A stretch of DNA of 64,000 nt from Rhodococcus sp. 14-2483-1-2 (GCF_002259405.1 NZ_NPFW01000021.1:310001-374000), one strand, 5' to 3'. Shown: positions 46,583-58,442, counted from the first letter of the stretch. Made by a program: numbers and translations. The notes: a model not told the origin generated them from the sequence alone.

Positions 46583-47683
46583 ATGACCGACACCGAGCTG
46601 ATCGAGGGACCACTTCACGCCGTGCACACCGAATTGGGCGCGACATTCGCACCTTTCGGCGGCTGGACCATGCCGGTGTCGTATGCCGGTGTCGTCGTCG
46701 AGCACACGGCAGTGCGAGAGGCCGTTGGCCTCTTCGACGTCGGGCATCTCGGCAAGGCGTCGGTGACCGGACCTGGAGCAGCTGCGTTCGTGAACTCCGT
46801 GCTCACCAACGATCTGAACCGAATCGAACCGGGCAAGGCGCAGTACACCCTGTGCTGCACCGAATCCGGCGGTGTCGTCGACGACCTGATCGCGTACTAC
46901 GTCTCGGACGAGGACGTCTTCCTGGTGCCGAACGCAGCCAACACGGCGGCGGTCGTCGCGGCGATGGCAGAGCAGGCACCCGACGGGGTTTCGGTGGTGA
47001 ACCAGCATCGTGAGTTCGGAGTGCTCGCCGTGCAAGGACCGAAATCGACCGAGGTCCTGCAGGAACTGGGGCTGCCGACCGACATGGACTACATGGCATT
47101 CGAGGACGCCACCTGGAATTCGGTGGCGGTCCGCGTCTGCCGGACCGGATACACCGGCGAACACGGCTACGAGCTCGTTCCTCCTGCGGGAGATGTGGAA
47201 CCGCTCTTCCGGGCACTCATGGCTGCCGTGCGATCGCGTGGAGGGCAGGTGTGCGGGCTCGGTGCACGCGACACGTTGCGCACCGAGATGGGGTACCCGT
47301 TGCACGGACACGAACTGGCGCTGGACATCTCGCCGCTCGAGGCACGCTGCGGCTGGGCGATCGGGTGGAAGAAGGACACGTTCTGGGGCAAGGAAGCCCT
47401 GTCCACCGAGAAGGCGAGCAGACCGGCGCGAGTGCTGCGCGGACTGAAGGCCCTCGAACGCGGTGTGCTGCGCCCCGGCCTCGCCGTCAGGGCTTCGGGA
47501 CAGCAGATCGGAACGACGACGTCCGGCACGTTCTCGCCGTCGCTCAAGATCGGAATCGCACTCGCCCTGCTCGACGCGGAAGCCGCTCCTGAGGTGGGCA
47601 CGGAGGTGGAGGTCGACGTTCGTGGGCGAGCGTTGCGCTGCGAAGTGGTCGCGCCGCCGTTCGTCGCAGCGAAGACCAGGTGA
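46583..47683 (+). CDS. gcvT: Glycine cleavage T protein (aminomethyltransferase)
   Basis: The 366-residue protein has the GcvT folate domain ([49 protein letters not shown]) and the C-terminal barrel. It moves the aminomethyl carbon from lipoyl-H protein to tetrahydrofolate, releasing ammonia. ATG 46583 is preferred over a GTG three codons earlier. It is followed closely by ilvE, as in M. tuberculosis (Rv2211c-Rv2210c). The partner GcvH and GcvP genes are not in the window. Confidence 0.95.
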   Translation: MTDTELIEGPLHAVHTELGATFAPFGGWTMPVSYAGVVVEHTAVREAVGLFDVGHLGKASVTGPGAAAFVNSVLTNDLNRIEPGKAQYTLCCTESGGVVDDLIAYYVSDEDVFLVPNAANTAAVVAAMAEQAPDGVSVVNQHREFGVLAVQGPKSTEVLQELGLPTDMDYMAFEDATWNSVAVRVCRTGYTGEHGYELVPPAGDVEPLFRALMAAVRSRGGQVCGLGARDTLRTEMGYPLHGHELALDISPLEARCGWAIGWKKDTFWGKEALSTEKASRPARVLRGLKALERGVLRPGLAVRASGQQIGTTTSGTFSPSLKIGIALALLDAEAAPEVGTEVEVDVRGRALRCEVVAPPFVAAKTR

Positions 47684-47724
47684 CCGCGCGAGAGCTCGGT
47701 GACGTTGACGATAGGATCTCCGGC

Positions 47725-48828
47725 ATGACAGGTGTTTCCGAATTCACGCACGTGCAGCATTCCTCGCCCGCCACTGCCGCGGAGCGCGACGCGGTGCTCG
47801 CTGCACCCGGTTTCGGAAAACACTTCACCGACCACATGGTGTACATCGACTACACCCGTGAGAGCGGTTGGCACGATGCGACGATCGCGCCGTACGGTCC
47901 GATCGAACTCGACCCCGCAGCGATGGTCCTGCACTACGGCCAGGCCATCTTCGAAGGACTCAAGATCTACCGTCAGCCGAACGGCGACCTCTCGACTTTT
48001 CGGGTCGACTCCAACGCCGAGCGTTTCCGCTCCTCGGCTCGCCGTCTGGCGATGCCGGAGTTGCCGGACGAGCTGTTCATCGGATCGATCGAGAAGCTTC
48101 TCGAACTCGACCACGACTGGGTTCCCGCGGCCGGCGGCGAGGACGCGCTGTACGTCCGGCCGTACATGTTCTCCACCGAGGCCGGGCTCGGTGTGCGCCC
48201 CGCCGACTCGTACCGCTACATGTTGATCGCCTCGCCCGCGGGCGCGTACTTCCCCCGCGGCGTCAAGCCGGTGAGCGTCTGGCTGTCCACCGAGTACGTC
48301 CGGGCGGCTCCGGGCGGAACCGGTGCGGCGAAGTTCGCGGGCAACTACGCCGCGTCACTGCTCGCGCAGGCGCAGGCGAGTGACGAGGGATGCGACCAGG
48401 TGGTGTGGCTCGACGCCACCGAGCGTCGCTACGTCGAGGAGATGGGCGGGATGAACCTGTTCTTCGTCTTCGGCTCGGGCTCCGACGCGCGTCTGGTGAC
48501 GCCCTCGCTGTCCGGATCGCTCCTCCCCGGCATCACCCGTGACTCGCTGCTGGCCCTGGCGACGGATGCAGGTATTCCCGTCGAAGAGCGGCGGATCTCC
48601 ACCGAGGAGTGGCGCAAGGGTGCCGATTCGGGTGAGATCACCGAGGTGTTCGCATGTGGCACGGCAGCGGTCATCACACCGGTGGGCAGCGTCAAGTCCA
48701 CCGAGGGAACGTTCGAGATCGCAGGCGGCGAGCCGGGCGAGATCACGCTCGCACTGCGTGACACGCTCACCGGCATCCAGCGCGGAACGTTCGCCGACAC
48801 GCACGGCTGGATGACGACGCTCCGCTAG
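47725..48828 (+). CDS. ilvE: Branched-chain amino-acid aminotransferase
   Basis: The 367-residue fold-type IV PLP enzyme has the lysine in [16 protein letters not shown], plus [15 protein letters not shown] and [10 protein letters not shown]. It interconverts valine, leucine and isoleucine with their keto acids. ATG 47725 starts just before the conserved core. Its stop overlaps the convergent cobS stop by four bases. It follows gcvT in the same direction. Confidence 0.95.
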   Translation: MTGVSEFTHVQHSSPATAAERDAVLAAPGFGKHFTDHMVYIDYTRESGWHDATIAPYGPIELDPAAMVLHYGQAIFEGLKIYRQPNGDLSTFRVDSNAERFRSSARRLAMPELPDELFIGSIEKLLELDHDWVPAAGGEDALYVRPYMFSTEAGLGVRPADSYRYMLIASPAGAYFPRGVKPVSVWLSTEYVRAAPGGTGAAKFAGNYAASLLAQAQASDEGCDQVVWLDATERRYVEEMGGMNLFFVFGSGSDARLVTPSLSGSLLPGITRDSLLALATDAGIPVEERRISTEEWRKGADSGEITEVFACGTAAVITPVGSVKSTEGTFEIAGGEPGEITLALRDTLTGIQRGTFADTHGWMTTLR

Positions 48829-49586
48829 CTCCCCACGAGCAGACCGATCGCGGCCAGCGCGGTGGTGGTCTCGATCCCGGCTCCGAGCACGTCGCCGGAG
48901 AGCCCGCCGAAGCGTCGGACGCAGTGCCGAGTGGCCAGTGTCCCGAGCACCAGAACGGCGACGACCACCAGCGGTCCCTGCCACGGGTGGTCGGGCTCTG
49001 CGAACACCGAGATCGCTACTGCGACAACCACCCACAGCGCTGGAGTCACGTTCGACTGCGTGCCTGCGACCAGTGCACCGAAACCGTTCGGAGACGACGC
49101 GGCCGTGCCCCGGCGGCAGGCGAGCACCACCGACACCCGGCCGATCACCGGCAGGACAGCGATCGCCCACCACAGCTGCTGCTCCGCGAGCTGGCCCAGG
49201 CCCGCGGCCTGAACCGCCAGAACGAGTGCGATGGTCGCAACTCCGAACGGCCCGGCACTGCCGGACTTCATGACTTCTCGCGCGCGCTCGGGAGGTCCGT
49301 AACAGCCCAGTCCGTCTGCGGTGTCGGCCAACCCGTCGAGATGCATCCCCCGAGTGAGCAGTGCCGTGGCCGCGACGGCGATCAGTCCGCCGAGCAGGGG
49401 AGACAGGCCTGCCGTCATCGATGCCCACAGAATGATCGCGCTGATGGCGCCCAGGGCGATGCCGACGATCGGAGCGAGCGCTATCGCGCGCCCGGCGGAG
49501 TCCCTGTCGACCTCGTCCGGGCCACGTACAGGCAGCACCGTCAGCCAGGAGAACGCGAGCACCAGTGCATCGGCTCGCCCGCGCAC
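48825..49586 (-). CDS. cobS: Adenosylcobinamide-GDP ribazoletransferase (cobalamin synthase)
   Basis: The 253-residue membrane protein has FSWLTVLPV at the start, the metal-binding [13 protein letters not shown] loop, and several hydrophobic helices to the end. It joins AdoCbi-GDP and alpha-ribazole to give cobalamin or its phosphate. GTG 49586 follows the cobT stop by 2 bases. It ends the cobU-cobT-cobS row. The ribazole phosphatase domain that could finish the product is in the RNase H fusion at 13789. Confidence 0.94.
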   Translation of the reverse strand: MRGRADALVLAFSWLTVLPVRGPDEVDRDSAGRAIALAPIVGIALGAISAIILWASMTAGLSPLLGGLIAVAATALLTRGMHLDGLADTADGLGCYGPPERAREVMKSGSAGPFGVATIALVLAVQAAGLGQLAEQQLWWAIAVLPVIGRVSVVLACRRGTAASSPNGFGALVAGTQSNVTPALWVVVAVAISVFAEPDHPWQGPLVVVAVLVLGTLATRHCVRRFGGLSGDVLGAGIETTTALAAIGLLVGS

Positions 49587-49588
49587 CG

Positions 49589-50707
49589 TCAGTGCTCTTC
49601 GATACTGCTGTGGGCTTCGATATCGCTGCGGGCTTCGCTGTCGCCGGTACTGACACCGGAGTCGGCGAAGGTGGCCATCGAATTCAGGGTGCCGACACCC
49701 GCACGAACCAGAGGCAACGCCGCCAGCGCACCCGAGCCTTCCCCGAGGCGCATCTCCAACTCCACGATCGGCTCGAGACGCAAGTGCCGCAACGCAAGTG
49801 AATGGGCAGGCTCGGCCGAACGATGCCCGGCAACCCACCAGCTGCGTGCCCCGGCTGCCGCGTCCTCGGCCACCAGAGCGGCCGCTGTCACCACCAGGCC
49901 GTCCAGAATCACGGGGGTTCGCCGATGCGCGGCCTGGGCGAGAAAGCCGGCGAGGGCCGCGATGTCGGCTCCGCCCGCGACCCGCAGCAGATCGGTTGGG
50001 TTCTTCGCGACCGGTCGTGCTCGACGCATCGCGTCCCGGATCGCTGCGGTCTTCCTGATCCACCCGGCATCGTCGATTCCGGTGCCGCGACCGACAGCGG
50101 CAACCGGCTCGGTGTCGGTCAGGGTGGCGATCAATACCGTTGCAGGAGTGGTGTTTCCGATACCCATGTCGCCTGCGATGAGAAGATCTGCGCCGCCGTC
50201 CACTTCTTCGTCGGCGATGGCGGCTCCGGCGGCGATCGCGGCCAGAACCTCGTCCTCGGTCAGTGCGTCCTCGCGGTCGATCGATCCGCTGGACCGTCGA
50301 ATCTTGAACGCGGACACAGAGGAATCCGTATCGGCGTCGACAGCGATGTCGACAACCCGAACCGCGGCACCGGCGATATCGGCGAGCACATTGACCGCGG
50401 CACCACCGGCGCGGATGTTCTCGACCATCTGCGCCGTCACCTCGGGAGGGTACGCAGAGACCCCGTGCGCAGCGACGCCGTGATCGCCTGCGAACACGAC
50501 GACTCGCACTCGTTCGAGAGAGCGCGGCGGGCAGGTGTCCTGGCAGGCGGCGATCCACTCACCGAGCGCCTCGAGGCGACCGAGGCTGCCGGCAGGCTTG
50601 GTCAATTCCCGTTGCCGGTCCGCGGCGGCCGATCGAGCCGAGTCGGATGGAGCGGTCACCGGACGGAACGGCGATGACGCCGAATTCTCTTCCGAAAGAA
50701 TTGTCAC
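49589..50707 (-). CDS. cobT: Nicotinate-nucleotide-dimethylbenzimidazole phosphoribosyltransferase
   Basis: The 372-residue protein has [40 protein letters not shown] and the C-terminal [11 protein letters not shown] region, with the catalytic glutamate (MRLGEGSG). It makes alpha-ribazole phosphate for CobS. GTG 50707 overlaps the cobU stop (GTGA). The last 25 residues are an acidic, Ser-rich tail outside the family core. Confidence 0.95.
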   Translation of the reverse strand: MTILSEENSASSPFRPVTAPSDSARSAAADRQRELTKPAGSLGRLEALGEWIAACQDTCPPRSLERVRVVVFAGDHGVAAHGVSAYPPEVTAQMVENIRAGGAAVNVLADIAGAAVRVVDIAVDADTDSSVSAFKIRRSSGSIDREDALTEDEVLAAIAAGAAIADEEVDGGADLLIAGDMGIGNTTPATVLIATLTDTEPVAAVGRGTGIDDAGWIRKTAAIRDAMRRARPVAKNPTDLLRVAGGADIAALAGFLAQAAHRRTPVILDGLVVTAAALVAEDAAAGARSWWVAGHRSAEPAHSLALRHLRLEPIVELEMRLGEGSGALAALPLVRAGVGTLNSMATFADSGVSTGDSEARSDIEAHSSIEEH

Positions 50708-51273
50708 ACTGTGCCTTTCGCGGTGATGAAGTCCGCCGGAGGTTCCTTGAGAGTCAGCGCGAGTCCCGCGACGACCAGCAGAACCCTGTCACACACTGCT
50801 GCGAGCCGAGAATTGAGCAAGCCCAACTCGTCTCGGAAGAGGCGACCGGAACGGGATTCGGGCACCACGGACAGGCCGACCTCGGGACTGACCAAGACGA
50901 GAGTGGAGGTGCAGTCCGCGACCGCCCCCACCAGGTTGTCGACAGCCGGTGCGATGGTGCCGCGGGGGAGCTCCCACGCCTGCGCGTCGTCGAGCATTCC
51001 CGTCAGCCACGTTCCGAGATCGTCGACGACGGTGGTGCCGTCCCACGGCTGCGACAGGACTCCCGACAGTGTTGCGACGGTTTCGACAGTGGACCAATGT
51101 GTCGGTCTCGACGCGCGATGACGGTCGATGCGGAGCTGCCAGTCCTCGTCCGTGGCGTCGCGCCTACCGGTGGCGAGATAGCGAACCGGCTCGAGAAGGG
51201 CAAGCGACTCGGCGTGCCCGGACTTACCGGATCTGGCTCCACCGAGCACGAGGGTTCGTCTCGGTTCGCCCAC
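50704..51273 (-). CDS. cobU: Adenosylcobinamide kinase/guanylyltransferase
   Basis: The 189-residue enzyme has the P-loop GGARSGKSG and a later guanylyl-transfer region with HRASRPTHW and [10 protein letters not shown]. It phosphorylates AdoCbi and attaches GMP, giving the CobS substrate. It leads a tightly overlapping cobU-cobT-cobS operon. In M. tuberculosis cobU lies elsewhere, so the trio arrangement here differs. It is 5 bases after the DUF3043 gene on the same strand. Confidence 0.95.
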   Translation of the reverse strand: MGEPRRTLVLGGARSGKSGHAESLALLEPVRYLATGRRDATDEDWQLRIDRHRASRPTHWSTVETVATLSGVLSQPWDGTTVVDDLGTWLTGMLDDAQAWELPRGTIAPAVDNLVGAVADCTSTLVLVSPEVGLSVVPESRSGRLFRDELGLLNSRLAAVCDRVLLVVAGLALTLKEPPADFITAKGTV

Positions 51274-51278
51274 CGACG

Positions 51279-51938
51279 TCAGACGGCCTCGCCGGCGCTG
51301 ACTCGCGGCTTGGGAGCGCGCATCTTGCGGATCTGGGACGCACGAACGAAGGCGTACCAGCCGATCTTGAAACCGCCGTCGGTGGTCTCGGGGAACCGCA
51401 CCCGAATCTTGTTGTTGATCATCTTGCCGAGGTAGACGCCCTCGCCGACCATGAAGAGCATCATGACGAACATGCCGAGGGTGACGTATTGCTGCACCTG
51501 AGGCTGCAGGAACAACGCGAAGATCAGGATCAGCGCGAGTGGCATGAACAGACCAACGAGGTTGCGCCGCGCGTCGACGATGTCGCGCACGTAGGCGCGG
51601 ACCGGACCCTTGTCTCGCGGGAGCAGGTACTTGTCGTCGCCCGCAAGCATGCGTGCGCGTCGTTCGGCTGCGGCGGCGCGTCGCTCGTTGGACGCGGCCT
51701 TGCGATCTTCCTTGCTGCCCTTGTTCGCCTTGCGACGCTCGCGTGCCTCTTTGCTCGTCAGCGGAGCAGGAGCAACCGGTCCGCGACGCCGGGCCTCGGC
51801 GTCACGGCGCTTGGGGGTCGGTCGGCCCTTGCCGAGAGACACCGAAGTGGTCGCGTCGCTCCCGGCCGTCGTCGACTCGGATTCGTTCGAGTCGTTTCCG
51901 TCCGAATTGTCAGAGTTTCCACGGCGTAGCAGCTTCAC
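51279..51938 (-). CDS. DUF3043 membrane protein
   Basis: The 219-residue protein begins GTG 51938. A Ser/Thr/Asp-rich then Lys/Arg/Ala-rich cytoplasmic region (about 110 residues) leads to two membrane helices (LVGLFMPLALILIFALFL and YVTLGMFVMMLFMVGEGVYLG). A short basic tail follows. It corresponds to Rv2206 (DUF3043), actinobacterial and of unknown function. It immediately precedes cobU, so it may be co-transcribed. Confidence 0.82.
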   Translation of the reverse strand: MKLLRRGNSDNSDGNDSNESESTTAGSDATTSVSLGKGRPTPKRRDAEARRRGPVAPAPLTSKEARERRKANKGSKEDRKAASNERRAAAAERRARMLAGDDKYLLPRDKGPVRAYVRDIVDARRNLVGLFMPLALILIFALFLQPQVQQYVTLGMFVMMLFMVGEGVYLGKMINNKIRVRFPETTDGGFKIGWYAFVRASQIRKMRAPKPRVSAGEAV

Positions 51939-52038
51939 GCACTCAGAGTATGGGATGACTCGTCGGTGTCGAACACCGGCCAGGTCAGCGGCGAAACAGC
52001 GGATGCCGTTCCGGCGCTGCAGCCCTAGACTTCCGACG

Positions 52039-53112
52039 ATGCGAGTGATGATTGCGCCGGATTCGTTCGGAGACACCCTGACTGCCGCGGCCGCGGCGGA
52101 GGCCATCGCCAGGGGATGGGCCTCGGTTCGTGAGAACGATCGACTCGAACTCGCGCCCCAATCCGACGGCGGCCCCGGCTTCGTCGAGGTCCTGGCCTCG
52201 CGCATCGGCACCGTGCACTCCGCGGACGTCGACGGGCCACTCGGCAACCCGGTCCGAGCCCACTGGCTGCTCGACGGTACGGCGGCGTACATCGAATCGG
52301 CCCAGGCCTGCGGTCTGCATCTGCTCGGCGGCCCGCCCACCACACTGTCTGCCCTGAAGGCAAGCAGCTACGGCGTCGGCCAGCTTCTCGACGCCGCCCT
52401 CGATGCAGGCGCTCGTACGGTGTTCGTCGGACTCGGCGGAAGCAGCTGCACCGACGGCGGGCGCGCGATGATTCGTGCATTGGGCGGACTCGGCGCGGCA
52501 GTCGCGCGGTTGTCGGACATCGACCTCGTCGCCGCGTCGGACGTGGAGAACCCGCTGCTGGGCGATACCGGTGCAGCCCGCGTGTTCGGCCCGCAGAAGG
52601 GTGCCGACGCGGACACCGTCGCTCGGCTGGAGGAGTTCAACACCGATTGGGCCGCAGTGCTCGCTGCCGCCGGTTACGACGTGGCAGATCGTGCCGGCGC
52701 CGGAGCCGCAGGCGGACTGGGAGCCGCTCTGTTCGCACTCGGCGGCAGGCAGCTTCCCGGTGCCGTCGTGGTGGCCGAACGGACCGGTCAGCAAGAACTT
52801 CTGGACTCCGTCGACCTGGTTCTGACCGGTGAGGGCAAATTCGACTCGCAATCGCTGCGAGGGAAGCTGGTGACCAGAATCGCTGCCGCGGGCGGCGCGA
52901 CCGGGATCGACACGATCGTGCTGGCGGGACAGGTCACCTTGTCCGAGGACGAACTGGCCTCGGCGGGTATCTCGTCAGCGCATTCGATCAGTGAGTTCGC
53001 GGGATCGGTGGAGCTGGCGATGTCCGACGCGGCGAACCAGCTCGAACAGCTGGCCGCGCGCGTCGCGGCCGACGTTGCCGAAACCTCGGTCGAACCGAGG
53101 CGGCGAGCGTGA
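52039..53112 (+). CDS. Glycerate kinase (type II)
   Basis: The 357-residue enzyme has the family opening MRVMIAPDSFGDTLTA, the substrate motif SDGGPGF, GLGGSSCTDGG and the C-terminal GEGKFDSQSLRGKL. It phosphorylates glycerate, feeding it to glycolysis, as in Rv2205c. ATG 52039 is the chosen start. It is divergent from the DUF3043 gene and precedes the IscA-type gene by 64 bases. Confidence 0.88.
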   Translation: MRVMIAPDSFGDTLTAAAAAEAIARGWASVRENDRLELAPQSDGGPGFVEVLASRIGTVHSADVDGPLGNPVRAHWLLDGTAAYIESAQACGLHLLGGPPTTLSALKASSYGVGQLLDAALDAGARTVFVGLGGSSCTDGGRAMIRALGGLGAAVARLSDIDLVAASDVENPLLGDTGAARVFGPQKGADADTVARLEEFNTDWAAVLAAAGYDVADRAGAGAAGGLGAALFALGGRQLPGAVVVAERTGQQELLDSVDLVLTGEGKFDSQSLRGKLVTRIAAAGGATGIDTIVLAGQVTLSEDELASAGISSAHSISEFAGSVELAMSDAANQLEQLAARVAADVAETSVEPRRRA

Positions 53113-53176
53113 GGAATAGAGCCACCGGGAGTACGGTTGAGTAATTCACGGGTTGTACGACTGATAGGGAGAGCCC

Positions 53177-53542
53177 ATGACCGTTTCGAATGAGACCACA
53201 ACGACCGAAACCACGGCGCACAAGGTCACCATGACGGAGACCGCATCGACCAAGGCCAAGGCGTTGCTGGATCAAGAAGGCCGCGACGACCTCGCTCTGC
53301 GCATCGCCGTGCAGCCAGGTGGTTGCGCAGGACTGCGCTACCAGCTCTTCTTCGACGACCGAAGCCTCGACGGCGACCTCGCGGTCGACTTCAACGGCGT
53401 CACCCTCGCGGTGGACCGGATGAGCGCTCCCTACGTGGAGGGTGCATCCATCGACTTCGTGGACACGATCGAGAAGCAGGGCTTCACGATCGACAACCCG
53501 AACGCCACGGGATCGTGCGCGTGCGGCGACTCGTTCAACTGA
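53177..53542 (+). CDS. A-type Fe-S carrier protein (IscA/ErpA/HesB family)
   Basis: The 121-residue protein has a Thr-rich N-terminal tail, then the A-type core QPGGCAGLRYQLFF and the C-terminal CAC motif (TGSCACGDSF), giving the three cysteines that bind an Fe-S cluster. It delivers clusters to client enzymes, probably including LipA, the respiratory Rieske protein and others. It matches Rv2204c. A strong hairpin follows the stop. Confidence 0.9.
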   Translation: MTVSNETTTTETTAHKVTMTETASTKAKALLDQEGRDDLALRIAVQPGGCAGLRYQLFFDDRSLDGDLAVDFNGVTLAVDRMSAPYVEGASIDFVDTIEKQGFTIDNPNATGSCACGDSFN

Positions 53543-53547
53543 GCTGA

Positions 53548-54621
<1,074 letters not shown>

Positions 54622-54643
54622 TCGAGGTTGTTCGTTCGCCCGC

Positions 54644-54696
54644 CGGATCAATGTGGCTTTGTTGCACTCCGAGTGACCGAAAGTCGCATTGATCCG
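54644..54696. repeat. Dyad element in the adoK/asnB convergent gap
   Basis: CGGATCAATG and its reverse complement CATTGATCCG flank a 33-base spacer that itself contains CACTC-C-GAGTG. This may be a bidirectional terminator or a copy of a dispersed intergenic repeat. Confidence 0.5.
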
Positions 54697-54715
54697 CCGG
54701 GGACGGTCGTCCAGG

Positions 54716-56644
54716 TCAGATGTTGACCGGATACTCGGGTTCGGCGATCTGCGGCACGATGCGCTTCTCGACGAAGATGCCGTGCCACACCATGAAGATC
54801 AGCAGCGTCCACAGTCGTCGGCTGTGATCGGACTTGCCGGCGCGGTGGTCGTCGAGCATTGCGACGACGGCGGCCTTGTTCAGCAGGTGGTCGGTCTGCG
54901 AATCGGCGATCTGCTGGTGCGCCCAGTCGAAGAGTTCCGGGCCGCGCAGCCAATGGCGCAGTGGCACGGGGAATCCCAGCTTGGCGCGGTGCAGCACGTG
55001 ACCGGGAACGATTCCCTCCAGCGCCTGGCGCAGTGCGTACTTGGTGGTGCTCTTGGTGATCTTCTGCTCGAGCGGAAGCTTCTCGGCGACCTTGTAGACC
55101 TCGGAGTCCAGGAACGGAACTCGCAGCTCGAGTGAGTTCGCCATGGTGATCTTGTCGGCCTTGACCAGAATGTCGCCGCGCAGCCAGGTGAACAGATCCA
55201 GATGCTGCATCCGAGCAACCGGATCCCAGCCCTGCGACTGCGCATAGATCGGCGCGGTGACGTCCTGATGAGTCCACTCGGATCGGAACTCGCGCAGCAC
55301 GGATCGCAACTGCGCGTCGTTGAAGCTGCGAGCGTTGCCGTAGTACCGCTCTTCGAGAGTCATCGATCCACGGTTGAGCAGGCTCTTGCCGCGCGTGCCC
55401 TCCGGGATTCGCTCGCTCAACGAGCCGGCTGCACGTCGAAGGAAGGCGGGAAGCGACTCGAACGGCTTCAACGACAGCGGTTCGCGGTAGATGGTGTAGC
55501 CACCGAACAATTCGTCCGCACCTTCACCTGAGAGCACGACCTTCACGTGCTTGCGTGCTTCCTTGGCGACGAAGTACAGCGGCACCAACGCGGGGTCGGC
55601 CACGGGATCGTCCAGATACCAGACGATCTCGGGGATGGACGCCGCGAACTCTTCCGGCCCGACGACCTTCACGATGTGCCGGGCACCGATTGCGGCCGCG
55701 GACTCCGCTGCCACGTCGACCTCCGAGTAGCCGTCGCGCTCGAATCCGGTGGTGAACGTGATCAGGTCGGGATTGTGACGAATCGCCAGAGCCGCGATGG
55801 CCGTCGAGTCGATGCCGCCCGAGAGGAACGAGCCGACGGTGACGTCGGCACGCATGTGTTTGGCAACCGAGTCCTCGAGTGCCTCGGCGATTTCCTGGTA
55901 CCGCGCCTTCTCGCTGCCGGGTGCGAAGGGCTGCACCGGAAACTTCGGGGTGAAGTAGCGGGTGACCTTCGGCGAGGTACCGGGGGAGAGGGTGGCGTAG
56001 CAACCGGATTCGAGCCGGCGAACGCCTGCGTGCAGGGTTTCGGGCTCCGGGACGTACTGCAGCACCGTGTAGTGCTCAATCGCGCGAGGATCGAGATCGG
56101 CGTCGACGCCGAGCAGATCCATCAGCTCGAGCACGCTCTTCTTCTCGCTGCCGAACGCGGTGCCGCCCGGACCGGTGGCCAGGAACAGCGGCTTGATGCC
56201 GAAGGGATCGCGTGCGATGAACATCTCGCGAGTCTCGGTGTCCCATACGGCGAACGCGAACATGCCTCGCAGTCGCTGCACGGCGGCAGCGCCCCAGTAG
56301 TGGAACGCCGCGACGATCGACTCGCTGTCACCTTCGGTGGTGAACTCGGCACCGTGGTCGCGTGCAAGTTCTGCGCGCAGTTCCAGATAGTTGTAGATCT
56401 CGCCGTTGAAGACGAGCGCGTACCGGTTCGGTGATTCCGGCGGACCCCAACGCATCGGCTGATGGGAGTGTTCGATGTCGATGAAGGACAACCGATTGAA
56501 GCCGTAGACGACGTCGTCGTCGTGCCAGGTGCCACCGGGTTCGTCCGGGCCACGGTGTCGCATGCAGTGTGTCGCCGAAGCGACGAGTTCGACTCCGGCG
56601 GCGGTCGTTCCGTGAGACGTGAGTACTCCGAGCAGTCCACACAC
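54716..56644 (-). CDS. asnB: Glutamine-hydrolysing asparagine synthetase
   Basis: The 642-residue protein starts MCGLLGVL, so Cys2 is the N-terminal glutaminase nucleophile. The class II glutaminase half has NGEIYNYLELR, and the synthetase half has the P-loop LSGGIDSTAIAAL. In mycolata this enzyme (LtsA/AsnB) also amidates diaminopimelate in peptidoglycan and resists lysozyme, so cell-wall function is as likely as asparagine synthesis. It is divergent from ctaC. Confidence 0.94.
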   Translation of the reverse strand: MCGLLGVLTSHGTTAAGVELVASATHCMRHRGPDEPGGTWHDDDVVYGFNRLSFIDIEHSHQPMRWGPPESPNRYALVFNGEIYNYLELRAELARDHGAEFTTEGDSESIVAAFHYWGAAAVQRLRGMFAFAVWDTETREMFIARDPFGIKPLFLATGPGGTAFGSEKKSVLELMDLLGVDADLDPRAIEHYTVLQYVPEPETLHAGVRRLESGCYATLSPGTSPKVTRYFTPKFPVQPFAPGSEKARYQEIAEALEDSVAKHMRADVTVGSFLSGGIDSTAIAALAIRHNPDLITFTTGFERDGYSEVDVAAESAAAIGARHIVKVVGPEEFAASIPEIVWYLDDPVADPALVPLYFVAKEARKHVKVVLSGEGADELFGGYTIYREPLSLKPFESLPAFLRRAAGSLSERIPEGTRGKSLLNRGSMTLEERYYGNARSFNDAQLRSVLREFRSEWTHQDVTAPIYAQSQGWDPVARMQHLDLFTWLRGDILVKADKITMANSLELRVPFLDSEVYKVAEKLPLEQKITKSTTKYALRQALEGIVPGHVLHRAKLGFPVPLRHWLRGPELFDWAHQQIADSQTDHLLNKAAVVAMLDDHRAGKSDHSRRLWTLLIFMVWHGIFVEKRIVPQIAEPEYPVNI

Positions 56645-56874
56645 GGCGTCTGCTACCTCTTCTCGCAGTTGGGGACAGTGCAGGGGTCCTGGTCTCCGCG
56701 AGTGTCGTCAGCGGGACTGTAGATCAGGAACCGAGTATGCCGCAGACACGCTCGGACGTAGGTAACGACCCAAGGGTGGTTCTCCTCGGGCTTTGGTCTA
56801 CGCTGCGTAGTACTCGGGCATCTCCATGTGGAAGCCCTTATTCTTCAGTGGTGGGCAATCAGGAAGGCGTGAAC

Positions 56875-57948
56875 GTGGCGCAGAGTCGGATCCTTCGGCG
56901 AGCGGGGCTGACAGCATTTCTCGGTGTAGCCGCGTTGATGCTGTCGGGCTGTTCCATCAGCAGCGACAACGTACTCAATTTCGGTTTCGCCTCGGGCGTC
57001 ACCCCTCAGGGGCGACGCATCGGCGACCTGTGGACGTGGTCGGTCATTGCCGCCCTGGTCATGGGCATCATCGTGTGGGTTCTGATCTTCTGGGTGGTGC
57101 TGTTCCACCGTAAGAAGAAGAGCTCACCGGAGTTCCCCCGCCAGACGGCGTACAACGTTCCGCTCGAGCTGTTCTACACAGCGGTTCCGTTCGTGATCAT
57201 CGCCGTCCTGTTCTACTTCACCGTGGTGGTGCAGAACTACGTCGACGAGAAGCAGGCCGATCCCGACGTCCAGGTGGATGTCACGGCGTACCAGTGGAAC
57301 TGGAAGTTCGGATACCGGACCATCGACCTCAAGGACGGTGCCGCCAAGTACGAGGGCACCGACGAGGAAGAGCAGGCTGCCGCCGAGGCCGCCGCCACCC
57401 CGGGCGAAGGTGCCGAGGGCAGCGAGGACGGCGAGTTCGTTCCGGGCCCGATCAACGGAGCATCCACGCAGGACCTGTCGTACCTGCACTACAACAAGAT
57501 CGAAACGGTCGGCTCCAGCGAAGAGATCCCCGTCCTGGTTCTGCCCACCGGCAAGCGCATCGAATTCGTGCTCGCGTCCTCGGACGTCATCCACGGATTC
57601 TGGGTCCCGGAATTCCTGTTCAAGCGTGACGTTCTCCCGAACCCCGAGGAGAACCACTCCGACAACGTGTTCCAGATCAGCGAAATCGAACGCGAAGGCT
57701 CCTTCGTCGGACGGTGCACCGAGATGTGTGGCACCTTCCACTCGATGATGAACTTCGAGGTGCGTGCCGTGTCTCCGGAGCGGTTCGAGCAGTACATCGA
57801 ACTTCGCAAGCCCCTGTCCGAAGGCGGAGAAGCGCTGACCAATGCGCAGGCGCTCGAAGCCATCGGCGAGAGCCCCGTCGCAACGAGCACCGCGCCGTTC
57901 TCGACCGACCGCACCGTCCGAACAGCCGCTGTCGCTGAAGGCAACTGA
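56875..57948 (+). CDS. ctaC: Cytochrome c oxidase subunit II
   Basis: The 357-residue protein has a lipobox LMLSGCS, two membrane helices, and a periplasmic CuA domain. The CuA ligands are in CTEMCGTFHSMM, with the conserved upstream ligand region HGFWVPEFLFK. An acidic, Glu/Ala-rich insertion of about 40 residues interrupts the strand region (DEEEQAAAEAAATPGEG). It is the aa3 oxidase subunit that accepts electrons from cytochrome cc. GTG 56875 has AGGAAGG seven bases upstream. The ctaF gene follows. Confidence 0.95.
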   Translation: MAQSRILRRAGLTAFLGVAALMLSGCSISSDNVLNFGFASGVTPQGRRIGDLWTWSVIAALVMGIIVWVLIFWVVLFHRKKKSSPEFPRQTAYNVPLELFYTAVPFVIIAVLFYFTVVVQNYVDEKQADPDVQVDVTAYQWNWKFGYRTIDLKDGAAKYEGTDEEEQAAAEAAATPGEGAEGSEDGEFVPGPINGASTQDLSYLHYNKIETVGSSEEIPVLVLPTGKRIEFVLASSDVIHGFWVPEFLFKRDVLPNPEENHSDNVFQISEIEREGSFVGRCTEMCGTFHSMMNFEVRAVSPERFEQYIELRKPLSEGGEALTNAQALEAIGESPVATSTAPFSTDRTVRTAAVAEGN

Positions 57949-57966
57949 CCAAGGAAGCATGCTGAT

Positions 57967-58383
57967 ATGAAAATCGAAGCCAAGATCTTCGAAATCCTCA
58001 CTGTCTTCTTTCTCCTGGTCGGCATCGTGTACACGTTGTTCACGGGCCTGAGCCGCACAGGAGTCGAGTGGGCCGGAGTCACCGCGATCTTCCTGTCGGT
58101 GGGTCTGACCTTGATCATCGGTACCTACTTCAGGTTCGTCGCCCGACGCCTGGACACGCGCCCCGAGGACTTCGACGACGCCGAGGTGAGCGACGGCGCA
58201 GGCGACCTCGGCTTCTTCAGCCCCGGCAGCTTCTGGCCGATCGTGCTGGCAGCAGCGGCATCCGTCACCGCCATCGGATTCGCGTTCTTCCAGCCGTGGC
58301 TCATCGCCCTGGGCGTCGTGTGCGTCATCGCTGCGGCCGCAGGTTTGGTCTTCGAGTACCACGTGGGTGCCGAGCGCCACTGA
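57967..58383 (+). CDS. ctaF: Actinobacterial cytochrome c oxidase subunit IV
   Basis: The 138-residue protein has four hydrophobic helices ([18 protein letters not shown] first, [13 protein letters not shown] last) with a charged loop. It is the actinobacterial-specific subunit that stabilises the aa3 oxidase. It begins 18 bases after ctaC. A perfect terminator follows, closing the ctaC-ctaF unit. Confidence 0.93.
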   Translation: MKIEAKIFEILTVFFLLVGIVYTLFTGLSRTGVEWAGVTAIFLSVGLTLIIGTYFRFVARRLDTRPEDFDDAEVSDGAGDLGFFSPGSFWPIVLAAAASVTAIGFAFFQPWLIALGVVCVIAAAAGLVFEYHVGAERH

Positions 58384-58402
58384 CTCCACCAGCTACACCC
58401 GG

Positions 58403-58442
58403 AAAGGGCCCCGGTCGTTCTCACGAGCGACCGGGGCCCTTT
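58403..58442 (+). terminator. Terminator of ctaC-ctaF
   Basis: AAAGGGCCCCGGTCG and its perfect reverse complement with a T-run (CCCTTTTCTG) form a textbook intrinsic terminator 20 bases after the ctaF stop. Confidence 0.95.
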
